Shown here: piece after piece, positions 53,125 through 59,701 of the stretch | How the letters are laid out: the number at the start of each line of letters is the position of its first letter | How positions within the stretch are numbered: position 1 is the first letter of the stretch | Source: Pseudomonas rhodesiae | GTDB taxonomy: Bacteria > Pseudomonadota > Gammaproteobacteria > Pseudomonadales > Pseudomonadaceae | DNA: 64,000 bases | Direction of reading: 5' to 3' | Assembly (NCBI RefSeq): GCF_007858255.1 | Contig: NZ_VFEU01000007.1 | Coordinates: 186,001-250,000 of the forward strand | Notes under the pieces: generated by a model | What the model saw: only the letters and a program-made list of their open reading frames with translations | Database searches by the model: none | What the model was told of the DNA's origin: nothing | Translations under genes and position numbers: made by a program

Positions 53125-53814
53125 TCACGCAGGTTGCAGTTCGGCCTGGCGGCTCCACTCCTGCGTTTTGAAGTCCAGCGCGTAGCCCAGATCGCCCAGG
53201 CGGGCGATCTGCGCGCGCAGGGCGCGGCGGTCGATGGTCGAATCCAATTTCACGGAATCGCCCAGCGGCCAGAGCAAGCCGAACAAAGCAACGTCGCCCT
53301 CTTCGGTGCTGCCAGGGGCAGCCGCCGCAGCGGGCGTCGGTGCATCCACACCGAAGGGCGTGGTATCGACCAGCGGGTCCGCCGAGGCCTGCACGGGTGC
53401 GGGCTTGGCGGGTCTGGAGGCCTTGGCGGGCTTGGCCGGCGTTTCCGCAGGCTGCGTCCCCAGCTCTTCATCGAGTGGATCGACTTCCTGGGTGGCGAAG
53501 CTGCGGGCCTCATCACGACTCAGTTTGTCGATGCCGTTGAGCGTCATGCCGTCGAGGTTTGCGCGCACTTCAAACCGCGCGCCGCCCGCGACCGGATAGG
53601 ACTTCGCGAAGATGTAGCGAATGACGAAATCCCCGTCGTACTTTCCTTCGGGGTACTGCTCCAACTCCGCGTCTTTAACCGCGAACTCGCCGATGGGGGT
53701 AGAAAGGCGCCCAACCGTGAACGGGCCGTTCTTGCCCCGGATGGTCCGCAACGTGAGCTGGCCCGGGACGACGATGGGTAGGGCTGATCTCGTAGGTGCC
53801 GATGTGGCTGCCAT
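53125..53814 (-). CDS. DUF3275 family ICE protein
   Basis: This 229-residue protein has the DUF3275 core at the N-terminus: VPGQLTLRTIRGKNGPFTVG, then EFAVKDAELEQYPEGKYDGD and VIRYIFAKSYPVAGGARFEV. The middle (about 120-165) is Ala/Pro-rich and the C-terminus is helical. DUF3275 proteins are typical of ICEs and plasmids; function unknown. The gene starts after a strong terminator-like hairpin (53838-53869). Confidence 0.92.
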   Translation of the reverse strand: MAATSAPTRSALPIVVPGQLTLRTIRGKNGPFTVGRLSTPIGEFAVKDAELEQYPEGKYDGDFVIRYIFAKSYPVAGGARFEVRANLDGMTLNGIDKLSRDEARSFATQEVDPLDEELGTQPAETPAKPAKASRPAKPAPVQASADPLVDTTPFGVDAPTPAAAAAPGSTEEGDVALFGLLWPLGDSVKLDSTIDRRALRAQIARLGDLGYALDFKTQEWSRQAELQPA

Positions 53815-53837
53815 GATGGTTCTCCTTGGACGAATAG

Positions 53838-53869
53838 GAAAAAGGCAAGGCCCCGTGAGGGGCCGTGCC
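53838..53869 (-). terminator. terminator or attenuator between DUF3577-type and DUF3275 genes
   Basis: On the minus strand the stem GGCACGGCCCC/GGGGCCTTGCC with a TCAC loop (53844-53869) is followed by five T (53839-53843). It lies inside the 58-base leader of the DUF3275 gene, 4 bases from the upstream gene. Confidence 0.85.
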
Positions 53870-53872
53870 GGA

Positions 53873-54802
53873 TCAGAACGAAGCAGCCAATGCCGGCTCC
53901 TGCTCCTCGACTGCACATTCGGGCTCGCGCTCGGCGGGCTCGGCAGATTGGTAGGAAACGGCGTCGGCGGCAGTGTCGATGGCGTTGGCGGCTTCGGACG
54001 CGGGTGCGTCCTCCGCTGGCGCTGCCTCGGCATGCGCCTGGCTCGTCGGATAGACCTGGGTGCCGTCGATCTTGATCAGACCGATGTGGACCAGCGTCGA
54101 TTCCAGGCTTGCGGCCGGTTCCCCAGCGTGCTCGCCCTTGGTGCGGATGTACGGATCGATCTTCATGTCGTTCAGACGAAAGGCGATCAGCACCTTGCGA
54201 TCCCCTTCGATGGCCTGCACGCATCGGCGAACCAGATGCTCGGCTTCAGGGGTGGCGACGATCGTGTCGAAGTACCGATATTCCGGTTCATCGACAGGTC
54301 CGGCCAGCGCGGCGATGGAGCACGACAGGAACGGGTCACCATCCTTGGGGGTGACGTCCTTCGGACGGTTGAGGTAGCCGATGCCACGGGTGATCAACTC
54401 GTGCTGCTCGATCGAAGCCAGTTCGGCCCGCTCGATCAGCTCGGCCTTGAGCAGTCGCGCCTTGAGGGATGCGGCGGCCTGGCCTTTCTGTTCGCCCTTG
54501 TCGCGGATGTAGGCATCGCCCCAGAGGTCGCCGAGGCGAAAGCGCACCAGCGGTCGCTGCTTGGAATCGTCAACGCCGATGTAGCGCTGAACGAGCTTCT
54601 TGGCCTCGGCACCCGAGACCTTGACGTCGAAGTAGCGGTAGCTCGGGTCCCTGGCGGGGCCGACCAGCGCGGCGATGGTGCAGGCCAGGAAGGGCTGCGC
54701 ACGGCGGCCGCCCCTGACGGGCACCTCACGGACACGCTGGAGGTAGCCGATGCCCGAGGTGTGGAGGTCGAAATACGATTTCTCGTTGGAAGTGGTGTTC
54801 AT
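53873..54802 (-). CDS. DUF3577 (STY4534-type) ICE replication protein with a doubled domain
   Basis: This 309-residue protein consists of two copies of one domain: RYFDVKVSGAEAKKLVQRY with GDAYIRDKGEQKGQAAASL in the first half, and RYFDTIVATPEAEHLVRRC with DPYIRTKGEHAGEPAASLES in the second. The single-domain version is the DUF3577 STY4534 family of ICE replication proteins. The last 80 residues are Ala/Glu-rich. ATG 54802 has GGAG upstream and follows structured leader copy B. The duplication suggests an intramolecular dimer. Confidence 0.88.
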   Translation of the reverse strand: MNTTSNEKSYFDLHTSGIGYLQRVREVPVRGGRRAQPFLACTIAALVGPARDPSYRYFDVKVSGAEAKKLVQRYIGVDDSKQRPLVRFRLGDLWGDAYIRDKGEQKGQAAASLKARLLKAELIERAELASIEQHELITRGIGYLNRPKDVTPKDGDPFLSCSIAALAGPVDEPEYRYFDTIVATPEAEHLVRRCVQAIEGDRKVLIAFRLNDMKIDPYIRTKGEHAGEPAASLESTLVHIGLIKIDGTQVYPTSQAHAEAAPAEDAPASEAANAIDTAADAVSYQSAEPAEREPECAVEEQEPALAASF

Positions 54803-54839
54803 GGTGAATCTCCATAGGGAAAAGCGGAGACACACCGAG

Positions 54840-54878
54840 CCCACGCATGCGGGGAAAGGTGCGTAACCCCGCGGTGGG
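54840..54878 (-). repeat. leader hairpin before the DUF3577-type gene
   Basis: On the minus strand CCCAC/GTGGG (outer arms 54874-54878 with 54840-54844) and GCGGGG/CCCCGC (54867-54872 with 54849-54854) form a two-part stem between structured element B and the ribosome site. Confidence 0.55.
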
Positions 54879-54892
54879 TTGATAAGGCGAAA

Positions 54893-55030
54893 GCATCCGC
54901 CACCAGGGACTGGTGGCCGCTCGCGGATGGATGCGGTGCGAGCTGGCTCGGTCACGCAGTGGAAACTGCGCCGCAACCTCGAAGACCGATGGTTGCCTGG
55001 CATGTCGCTGACAGCGTCAGCAGGCATGGG
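54893..55030 (-). ncRNA. structured 5' leader element, copy B (before DUF3577-type gene)
   Basis: Helices on the minus strand: gctgac/gtcagc (55007-55012 with 55016-55021), gcaacc/ggttgc (54973-54978 with 54991-54996), cgcagt/actgcg (54955-54960 with 54965-54970) and gcatcc/ggatgc (54893-54898 with 54929-54934) enclosing ccaccag/ctggtgg (54900-54906 with 54910-54916). Relative to copy A all but the outer helix changed with pairing kept. Unpaired linkers such as ACATGCC are conserved. It follows a terminator by about 85 bases. Confidence 0.75.
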
Positions 55031-55114
55031 GTCAGCATGGCCGGGCCTCGCGCGCGCGACAGCAATCAATTGGCATCCGCGCGTTTCCCTTTGTCCACGC
55101 AGCCCGGCTCAGCG

Positions 55115-55142
55115 CAAAAGAAAGCCCCCGGTGTGGGGGGCT
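55115..55142 (-). terminator. intrinsic terminator after DUF3085
   Basis: On the minus strand AGCCCCC and GGGGGCT form a 7-bp stem (55123-55142) followed by TTCTTTT (55116-55122). It ends the DUF3085 unit 26 bases past its stop. Confidence 0.9.
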
Positions 55143-55168
55143 GCGAGAGTCGAGTGGCGGTTGCCGCG

Positions 55169-55522
55169 CTATGCGGGAGGCACCACCTCCAGCGACAGAT
55201 GTGTGGCGGTGGCCGACAGCATCAGGTCGTCTTCGGTGTGCAGGATGCGCGTGAATACGCCGTCCTTCGGGTCGAAGTACTCCCCGAAGTCGTCGCCGCC
55301 CAGTTCGGCGCGCGCCAGTTCCCACCAGTCGTCGAACGGGTCGGTATCCGGGTTGCAGCCGACGGCATAGGCCAGCAGCTTCACACGCCCATCCGGGCGG
55401 CGCTCTCCCTGCTCGGCGAGGAAGTACACGCCCTGGTCCTTGACCAGGATGACGCGGCATTGGCTGGCGATGGCCTCGGTCAGCACGGGGCGCAGGTCGG
55501 AGCCTTTGAATCGCAGTGACAT
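55169..55522 (-). CDS. DUF3085 family protein
   Basis: This 117-residue protein has the DUF3085 pattern LRPVLTEAIASQCRVILVKD, then GVYFLAEQGERRPDGRVKLL and WWELARAELGGDDFGEYFDP. The family is known from ICEs and plasmids and has no known function. Its leader has a perfect 13-bp terminator hairpin (55553-55582), not the four-copy structured element. ATG 55522 has AGGAG upstream. Confidence 0.88.
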   Translation of the reverse strand: MSLRFKGSDLRPVLTEAIASQCRVILVKDQGVYFLAEQGERRPDGRVKLLAYAVGCNPDTDPFDDWWELARAELGGDDFGEYFDPKDGVFTRILHTEDDLMLSATATHLSLEVVPPA

Positions 55523-55546
55523 GGTTGAAATCTCCTATGTGGAATA

Positions 55547-55582
55547 GAGAAAAGGCCCTCCATCCGCATGGATGGAGGGCCT
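55547..55582 (-). terminator. perfect 13-bp hairpin with T-run before DUF3085
   Basis: The stem AGGCCCTCCATCC/GGATGGAGGGCCT (55553-55582) has a four-base loop and is followed by TTTTCTC on the minus strand. It could end the upstream gene's transcript or serve as an attenuator for DUF3085, whose ATG lies 24 bases beyond. Confidence 0.9.
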
Positions 55583-55663
55583 GTGGGCACATGGCCCATG
55601 GGCGAAACTTCGTGGCGGGACCCACGGGTCAGCCGTAGAACCGGCAGGATTCAGTTTCCGGCG

Positions 55664-56476
55664 TCATGCCGGCACCGCCTGGCGCTGCCGGGTAGCCTTG
55701 GCGTCGATCACGCTCACATCGATCAGGCGCCAACGTCCGTCGTCGATGAGTCGCTCCAGCACTTCGCCGAGCATGTCGAAATACACCTCGTCATGCCGAT
55801 CGACCAATTCGCCGTCGCGATGCAGCTCCACCACGTAGGTGTCGCCGCCTCGGTCGTACAGCACCGTCACCCGGCCCTCGAACTTCGCGGTCGAGACCGT
55901 GAAGCTGATCGCCGGAGGCGTCTCGATGATCTTGGACGGCGTCGGATCGACCCAGGTGAAATCCCGGGCACCCGCATCGACCAGCATGTGGGTGATGCGC
56001 CGGAAGCCATCGGGCGCCGGCATTTCCTCCAACTGCTGGATGAGCTGACCCAGCTCCATGCACTGCGGCTCGGGAATGGGCAGCTTGGCCGGCGCGGAGC
56101 CGAGGATGTGCGTCTTGACGGTGTAGGGAATGCCGTCGGACGTCATCTCGGTGCGCTCTTCCGGCGTGTCCGCCCGCAGCCCATCGAAACGGCGCCGTGC
56201 GTAGGGTTGGACATGCACCTTGGCGCCTTCGTCGGGGACGGTGGTCACCAGCTTGGAATCGAGCACAGCGAACTCGCTCGGCTTGAGCTTGACGACGATG
56301 GCATCGTCGGTGATGGCGACTACCTTCCCGTCGAAGGGCTGGGGGTCGACGGCGAAGCCCAATGTCGAAGATTGCGGCTGATCGTCGAACACGCGGTACT
56401 TGAACGACCGCACGTTGCGGGGCACGTGGCCTGCGACTAGCGAAGGCATCATGGATTTGATGAGGGAACGGTCCAT
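55664..56476 (-). CDS. conserved ICE hypothetical protein
   Basis: This 270-residue protein starts MDRSLIKSMMPSLVAGHVPR and is beta-rich at the N-terminus (FDGKVVAITDDAIVVKLKPS). The middle has PYARRRFDGLRADTPEERTE and the end a FEGRVTVLYDRGGDTYVVEL strand pair. No domain is recognised. ATG 56476 has AAGGAG upstream; the long open frame above it passes through structured element C and is not coding. The function is unknown. Confidence 0.8.
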   Translation of the reverse strand: MDRSLIKSMMPSLVAGHVPRNVRSFKYRVFDDQPQSSTLGFAVDPQPFDGKVVAITDDAIVVKLKPSEFAVLDSKLVTTVPDEGAKVHVQPYARRRFDGLRADTPEERTEMTSDGIPYTVKTHILGSAPAKLPIPEPQCMELGQLIQQLEEMPAPDGFRRITHMLVDAGARDFTWVDPTPSKIIETPPAISFTVSTAKFEGRVTVLYDRGGDTYVVELHRDGELVDRHDEVYFDMLGEVLERLIDDGRWRLIDVSVIDAKATRQRQAVPA

Positions 56477-56498
56477 GGGAATCTCCTTGAGGAAGAAA

Positions 56499-56534
56499 CA
56501 AGGGATTCCCCGCCCGCAAGGGAGAGGTCCCTTG
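56499..56534 (-). repeat. leader hairpin before the 55664-56476 gene
   Basis: On the minus strand CAAGGGA/TCCCTTG (56528-56534 with 56499-56505) closes a large loop and is followed by TTTCTTC, between element C and the ribosome site. Confidence 0.6.
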
Positions 56535-56545
56535 TGGGTGGTGTG

Positions 56546-56655
56546 GATGGACGCGGTACGTCCGTGGAAAACATCGACCAGCACGGCTTCCCGTGCTTGC
56601 AGCCTTGAAGGTCTTGGCTGCCTGGGCATGTGTCGGCAACGCCGACGAACATGGG
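56546..56655 (-). ncRNA. structured 5' leader element, copy C
   Basis: Helices on the minus strand: gtcggc/gccgac (56632-56637 with 56641-56646), gcagcc/ggctgc (56599-56604 with 56616-56621), gcacgg/ccgtgc (56581-56586 with 56591-56596) and a short outer gatg/catc (56546-56549 with 56572-56575) around ggacg/cgtcc (56549-56553 with 56559-56563). The order agrees with copies A, B and D. It lies about 80 bases downstream of a terminator and upstream of the 55664-56476 gene. Confidence 0.72.
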
Positions 56656-56734
56656 GCAAGAATGGCCCGGGAGTAAGCGGCCCGCTTGCAGGAAACGGCA
56701 CCCCATCGCACCCGCTTTCCAGCGCTGCGGGCGA

Positions 56735-56758
56735 GAAAAAGCCCCTCGAAAGGGGCTT
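56735..56758 (-). terminator. intrinsic terminator after the 56764-57042 gene
   Basis: On the minus strand AAGCCCC/GGGGCTT (56739-56758) with a TTTCGA loop is followed by T residues (56735-56740). The stop of the upstream gene is 5 bases away. Confidence 0.9.
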
Positions 56759-56763
56759 GGGGG

Positions 56764-57042
56764 TCAGGCTTCGTACACGAAGTAGTGTTCTCGCTGACGC
56801 GGGAAGAACACGTGCTTCCACGTGTCGCCGCTTGTGTTGCCACCGTCGAATACGACCATTTCGTAGTCGTCAATGTCGGTGTCCACCAGATCGGCGCTGT
56901 CGATATGGCGCATGTGCAGCGTACCGCTCATGCGCTCGAACACCAGGATCTGGCCGATGGCGTCGTCCTGGCTCATGGCGTTGACGCAGGCTCCAAGCTG
57001 ATTCTCGAAGTCGGGCGTGGGCAAGATGAGATCGGGGAACAT
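56764..57042 (-). CDS. small conserved ICE hypothetical protein
   Basis: This 92-residue acidic protein (FPDLILPTPDFENQLGACVN, then DLVDTDIDDYEMVVFDGGNT) ends FFPRQREHYFVYEA. No domain recognised. ATG 57042 has AGGAGC upstream. It is a unit of its own, between its leader hairpin and a strong terminator. Confidence 0.75.
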   Translation of the reverse strand: MFPDLILPTPDFENQLGACVNAMSQDDAIGQILVFERMSGTLHMRHIDSADLVDTDIDDYEMVVFDGGNTSGDTWKHVFFPRQREHYFVYEA

Positions 57043-57065
57043 GAGATTGCTCCTATGGAATTGAA

Positions 57066-57096
57066 CCAGCCCGGCTCCTGGTGGGAGGCGGGCTGG
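57066..57096 (-). repeat. leader hairpin before the 56764-57042 gene
   Basis: On the minus strand CCAGCC/GGCTGG arms (57091-57096 with 57066-57071) enclose a GC-rich loop and are followed by TTCAATTCC before the ribosome site. Confidence 0.55.
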
Positions 57097-57138
57097 CATA
57101 TGGGGGATAAAGGGGAAGGCTTGCGCGTCGCGTGTCTG

Positions 57139-57876
57139 CTAGGTCTCGGCCAGTGGCAAGCCCAGTAGCGCGGGTGCGTCGGCATCGAGGATGAGGATGC
57201 GCACATCTGCCTGGCCGGCCAGTTCAAGGATGTTCGCCAGGTCGTCAGGCATGCCCTTGTCGCGGTGCTCCTGTCGAAGCTGCTCAGCACTGATGCCCTC
57301 GGCATATTCCAGGTTCTTGTCTGTCCAGGGCGTGGAGATCAGCTTGACGCCAATCGCCGGGCTGTACGGAACCCGAAAGGCGATGAACAGAAAAGCCTCC
57401 GGCGTGGCGAGGTCTGCCAGGTTGGCGAGGTACTGGCCGGTTTCCTGGCAGATGTGCGCGCTGCTGACTTCCCAGCACCGGCTGTAATAGCCGGTCTCGA
57501 AACTCAACCGCTGCACCACGTCTCGCGCGGCTTCGGCCGAATAGGTATCACCGACATGGACCGGGCGGCCGTCGAGGTCGTCGCCATGGATGGCATAGAC
57601 CACGGCGCCCACCACGCCTTCGCCGTTGATGCCTTCAACAGCATCACATTCAGCAATCAGCTCGTCGCTGATGGCGTCAGTGCCGCTTTTGATCAACGCG
57701 AAGTCGCTGGTGACGATGCAAGGCGATGAGATCAGGTCGTTGTCGGAAAGATGCGCTTGGCTCGTGTGGATGGATCGCCAGACATGCGGGCTTCCGTCCC
57801 CGTAGCAGATGCACAGCGTTCGGACGACTCTCAGATTCCAGTAGCCGCGTACAAAGGGATTGGGATTCTGGGTCAT
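57139..57876 (-). CDS. conserved ICE hypothetical protein (possibly DUF5983-like)
   Basis: This 245-residue protein has CPHVW-like aromatic/His parts (GDGSPHVWRSIHTSQAHLSD, CIVTSDFALIKSGTDAISDE) and a C-terminal EGISAEQLRQEHRDKGMPDD. The middle HTSQAHLS recalls DUF5983 proteins of mobile elements, but I am not sure. Soluble, acidic. ATG 57876 has GGAGA upstream. Confidence 0.7.
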   Translation of the reverse strand: MTQNPNPFVRGYWNLRVVRTLCICYGDGSPHVWRSIHTSQAHLSDNDLISSPCIVTSDFALIKSGTDAISDELIAECDAVEGINGEGVVGAVVYAIHGDDLDGRPVHVGDTYSAEAARDVVQRLSFETGYYSRCWEVSSAHICQETGQYLANLADLATPEAFLFIAFRVPYSPAIGVKLISTPWTDKNLEYAEGISAEQLRQEHRDKGMPDDLANILELAGQADVRILILDADAPALLGLPLAET

Positions 57877-57904
57877 GGAATTTCTCCAGATTGAATAATG
57901 GAGC

Positions 57905-57937
57905 CAATTCCCGCCACCGGGAATTGAACCCCGGTGG
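57905..57937 (-). repeat. leader hairpin with two exclusive pairings
   Basis: CAATTCCCG (57905-57913) pairs with CGGGAATTG (57918-57926) as a perfect 9-bp stem, while CCACCGG (57914-57920) can pair with CCGGTGG (57931-57937). The second pairing uses bases of the first, a clear either/or design before the ribosome site of the 57139-57876 gene. Confidence 0.65.
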
Positions 57938-58006
57938 GTTGAAAGTGGAAAAAGCGTCAGGCGGCACTGATCGAGGGCTTTGGGCCAATCGGCGCAGGCT
58001 GACGGA

Positions 58007-58047
58007 AGAAAAATCGAGGGACATGGCCGCGTGGACGCATGTCCCTC
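58007..58047 (-). terminator. intrinsic terminator after the 58090-58482 gene
   Basis: On the minus strand GAGGGACATG/CATGTCCCTC is a perfect 10-bp stem (58016-58025 with 58038-58047) followed by TTTTTCTT (58007-58013). It lies about 40 bases past the stop. Confidence 0.9.
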
Positions 58048-58089
58048 ATGGGCAGTGAACAAAAAGACGGTGGTATGCCGCAGACCGGC

Positions 58090-58482
58090 TCACCAACCGC
58101 TGTAGTTCACCAACAGATCGGCGATGACCTTGCGGCGTTGCAGATCGAGACCATCGAAGTCCGACAGTCCTTGGAAGTGGCAGCGCTTGAGCATGGCACC
58201 GCCCTCGCGCGCGTTGTAGAAGCTGAACATGGCGGACAGGAACATGCGTTCCCCGCTGCTCAGGACGCCGAGTGCGTCGTTGGCACGCAGCATGTCGGGA
58301 CGCAGATCCCACTTGCTCTTTGCCTGGTTCAGGCCTTCGCGCGTGCCGTCGCCAAACCATTGCGGGCCTGCGATCTCGACGCCGCGCTTCCAGACCTCGA
58401 AGAAGGCTTGGGGCGCGGCGGCGAAATGCTGCTCTTCCCGCATGATCTGATCGACGACTTCCTGGGGCAAAAGCTGGTTCAT
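58090..58482 (-). CDS. conserved ICE hypothetical protein
   Basis: This 130-residue helical protein starts MNQLLPQEVVDQIMREEQHF and has RPDMLRANDALGVLSSGERM and YNAREGGAMLKRCHFQGLSD. No domain recognised. Twenty-one bases separate it from the small gene upstream, with GGAGG before the ATG, so the two are co-transcribed under leader D. Confidence 0.78.
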   Translation of the reverse strand: MNQLLPQEVVDQIMREEQHFAAAPQAFFEVWKRGVEIAGPQWFGDGTREGLNQAKSKWDLRPDMLRANDALGVLSSGERMFLSAMFSFYNAREGGAMLKRCHFQGLSDFDGLDLQRRKVIADLLVNYSGW

Positions 58483-58503
58483 GACGTGGTTCCTCCAGTT
58501 GGA

Positions 58504-58716
58504 TCAGGGTGTGGCGAGCTGGGACCAGCCGCCTCTTTCGAGGGCACGTTGAGCCGCGGCATAGCTGCGGAAGTACTGGCAGGATTCCCGCGAAACGGGA
58601 CCTTCTGTATCGCGCGTGCCGATGTAGTGGCCGGCGGCGCTATGCAGGATTTCGAGCGGCAGGAACTTGCCGCAATGGATCAAGGCCAACTGGCCGAAAG
58701 AGGCTTGCTGGGACAT
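58504..58716 (-). CDS. small ICE hypothetical protein
   Basis: This 70-residue protein (SFGQLALIHCGKFLPLEILH, then FRSYAAAQRALERGG) is the gene directly after structured element D. ATG 58716 has AAGGAG upstream. The open frame continues upstream to 58917 through element D, but that part has no codon or homology support. The function is unknown. Confidence 0.7.
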   Translation of the reverse strand: MSQQASFGQLALIHCGKFLPLEILHSAAGHYIGTRDTEGPVSRESCQYFRSYAAAQRALERGGWSQLATP

Positions 58717-58731
58717 GGACGGGCTCCTTGG

Positions 58732-58772
58732 AAAAAGCGGGGCCTCGTCCCTCACGGGATGGCAGCTCCCGC
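58732..58772 (-). repeat. leader hairpin before the 58504-58716 gene
   Basis: On the minus strand GCGGG (58768-58772) pairs with CCCGC (58737-58741), with inner pairs, and is followed by TTTTTCC, a terminator-like form just before the ribosome site and just after element D. Confidence 0.6.
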
Positions 58773-58789
58773 ACGCGGTTGAGAAAAAA

Positions 58790-58925
58790 GCATCGGCGTC
58801 ACGGGTGACGCGCGTCCGCAGACTCGATGCGATGGCGGACTGGCGGGTAGCGCGGAAAGAATCCGCGGCAGCCTGGAAACTCTGGCTGCTGGCATGGTGC
58901 TGACGAATCAGCGACACATGCGGGC
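58790..58925 (-). ncRNA. structured 5' leader element, copy D
   Basis: Helices on the minus strand: gctga/tcagc (58899-58903 with 58908-58912), gcagcc/ggctgc (58868-58873 with 58884-58889), cgcgga/tccgcg (58851-58856 with 58862-58867) and gcatcg/cgatgc (58790-58795 with 58825-58830) around gcgtcac/gtgacgc (58796-58802 with 58805-58811). The outer helix differs from A and B by a compensated C-G to G-C change. A terminator lies about 75 bases upstream. Confidence 0.75.
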
Positions 58926-58996
58926 AGCTTCATGCGCGAGGCGAGCCGCGTCAGCCGGAAATCGGCATTTGCAACAGCCCCGATTGGCGAACGCGG

Positions 58997-59028
58997 AAAA
59001 AAGAAAGCCCCGCAATAAGTGCGGGGCT
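58997..59028 (-). terminator. intrinsic terminator after the 59054-59365 gene
   Basis: On the minus strand AGCCCCGC/GCGGGGCT (59006-59013 with 59021-59028) has a seven-base loop and is followed by TTTCTTTTTT (58997-59006). It lies 25 bases past the stop. Confidence 0.92.
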
Positions 59029-59053
59029 GTCAGGAGGATGAGGCGAAACTGGG

Positions 59054-59365
59054 TCAGCGAGGCCTGTCGCCCAGTACATGCTGCTTCCACAGGGCGAATG
59101 CCTCGTCCGGTCCCAGCTCTGCGAGGATGACGATGGGCTGGCCCCGACGGGCACGCAGCGATGCGAAATACGCTGGCCGGTCGGCGATGGCGTTGAGCTT
59201 GATGCCCTTTAGGAACAGCAACTGGCGGGGGCGAACTTTGGTGGTAACGCAGGCATGATTGCGCTTGTTTGGGGCAAAAGGGCCAGCGAAGCGGGCGGAC
59301 ACGGCCAGAAAACCGCGACGAACTACTTGTACTTGCCAGGCGAGGCGAACGGGTGACATCAGCAT
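59054..59365 (-). CDS. conserved ICE hypothetical protein
   Basis: This 103-residue basic protein has a segment LLFLKGIKLNAIADRPAYFA and then RGQPIVILAELGPDEAFALW. No domain recognised. The start at 59365 has no clear ribosome site, so the true start may be further in. The gene is closed by a strong terminator. It is the last gene of the accessory block before the metal module. Confidence 0.55.
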   Translation of the reverse strand: MLMSPVRLAWQVQVVRRGFLAVSARFAGPFAPNKRNHACVTTKVRPRQLLFLKGIKLNAIADRPAYFASLRARRGQPIVILAELGPDEAFALWKQHVLGDRPR

Positions 59366-59517
59366 ATCGCTATGCGGTAAAGAAGACCGTCCTAAAGCTT
59401 GCAGGATCCCGGCATAGCTTCATCATCACCTCTCCGTGACGGCTCATTGGAACGAAAAAGGCCAGCATCGCCGTGATGGACTTTCATAATTGCCAGGTCA
59501 ACTGGCTTGCGTGCTGT

Positions 59518-59676
59518 TTATTCACAGCAAGGCATTGCGACGTCGTTGCAGCAATCGCCGCCATCGCAACAGGGCGTTGCAGCAAAAGCGGCGGTGGGCG
59601 CTAGCATGAGGGCCAAGCCGCGGCCGCTCATGCTGGGGGCCGTTCTCTTCAGATTGGTGTCCTGCACCGTGTGCAT
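59518..59676 (-). CDS. 52-residue exported Cys-rich protein of the cadmium/lead module
   Basis: This short gene has an N-terminal hydrophobic segment ending near AFA|AT and then a tail with six Cys in 20 residues (ATPCCDGGDCCNDVAMPCCE). It lies 25 bases after lspA with GGAAA upstream, in the same direction. A Cys-rich exported peptide next to a cadmium/lead pump may bind metal. It has no homology I recognise; I call it from the composition and position. Confidence 0.6.
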   Translation of the reverse strand: MHTVQDTNLKRTAPSMSGRGLALMLAPTAAFAATPCCDGGDCCNDVAMPCCE

Positions 59677-59701
59677 TGCGAATTTCCGGATCGTCCCAAT
59701 G

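Noticed and set aside
57938..58006. A possible fifth degenerate copy of the structured element before the 57139-57876 gene.
   Set aside because: There is one GTCAG/CTGAC stem only; the order of helices and the ACATGCC linker are absent.
58717..58917. In-frame extension of the small gene 58504-58716 through structured element D.
   Set aside because: The segment is better explained by paired RNA helices shared with three other leaders, and the downstream ATG has a good ribosome site.
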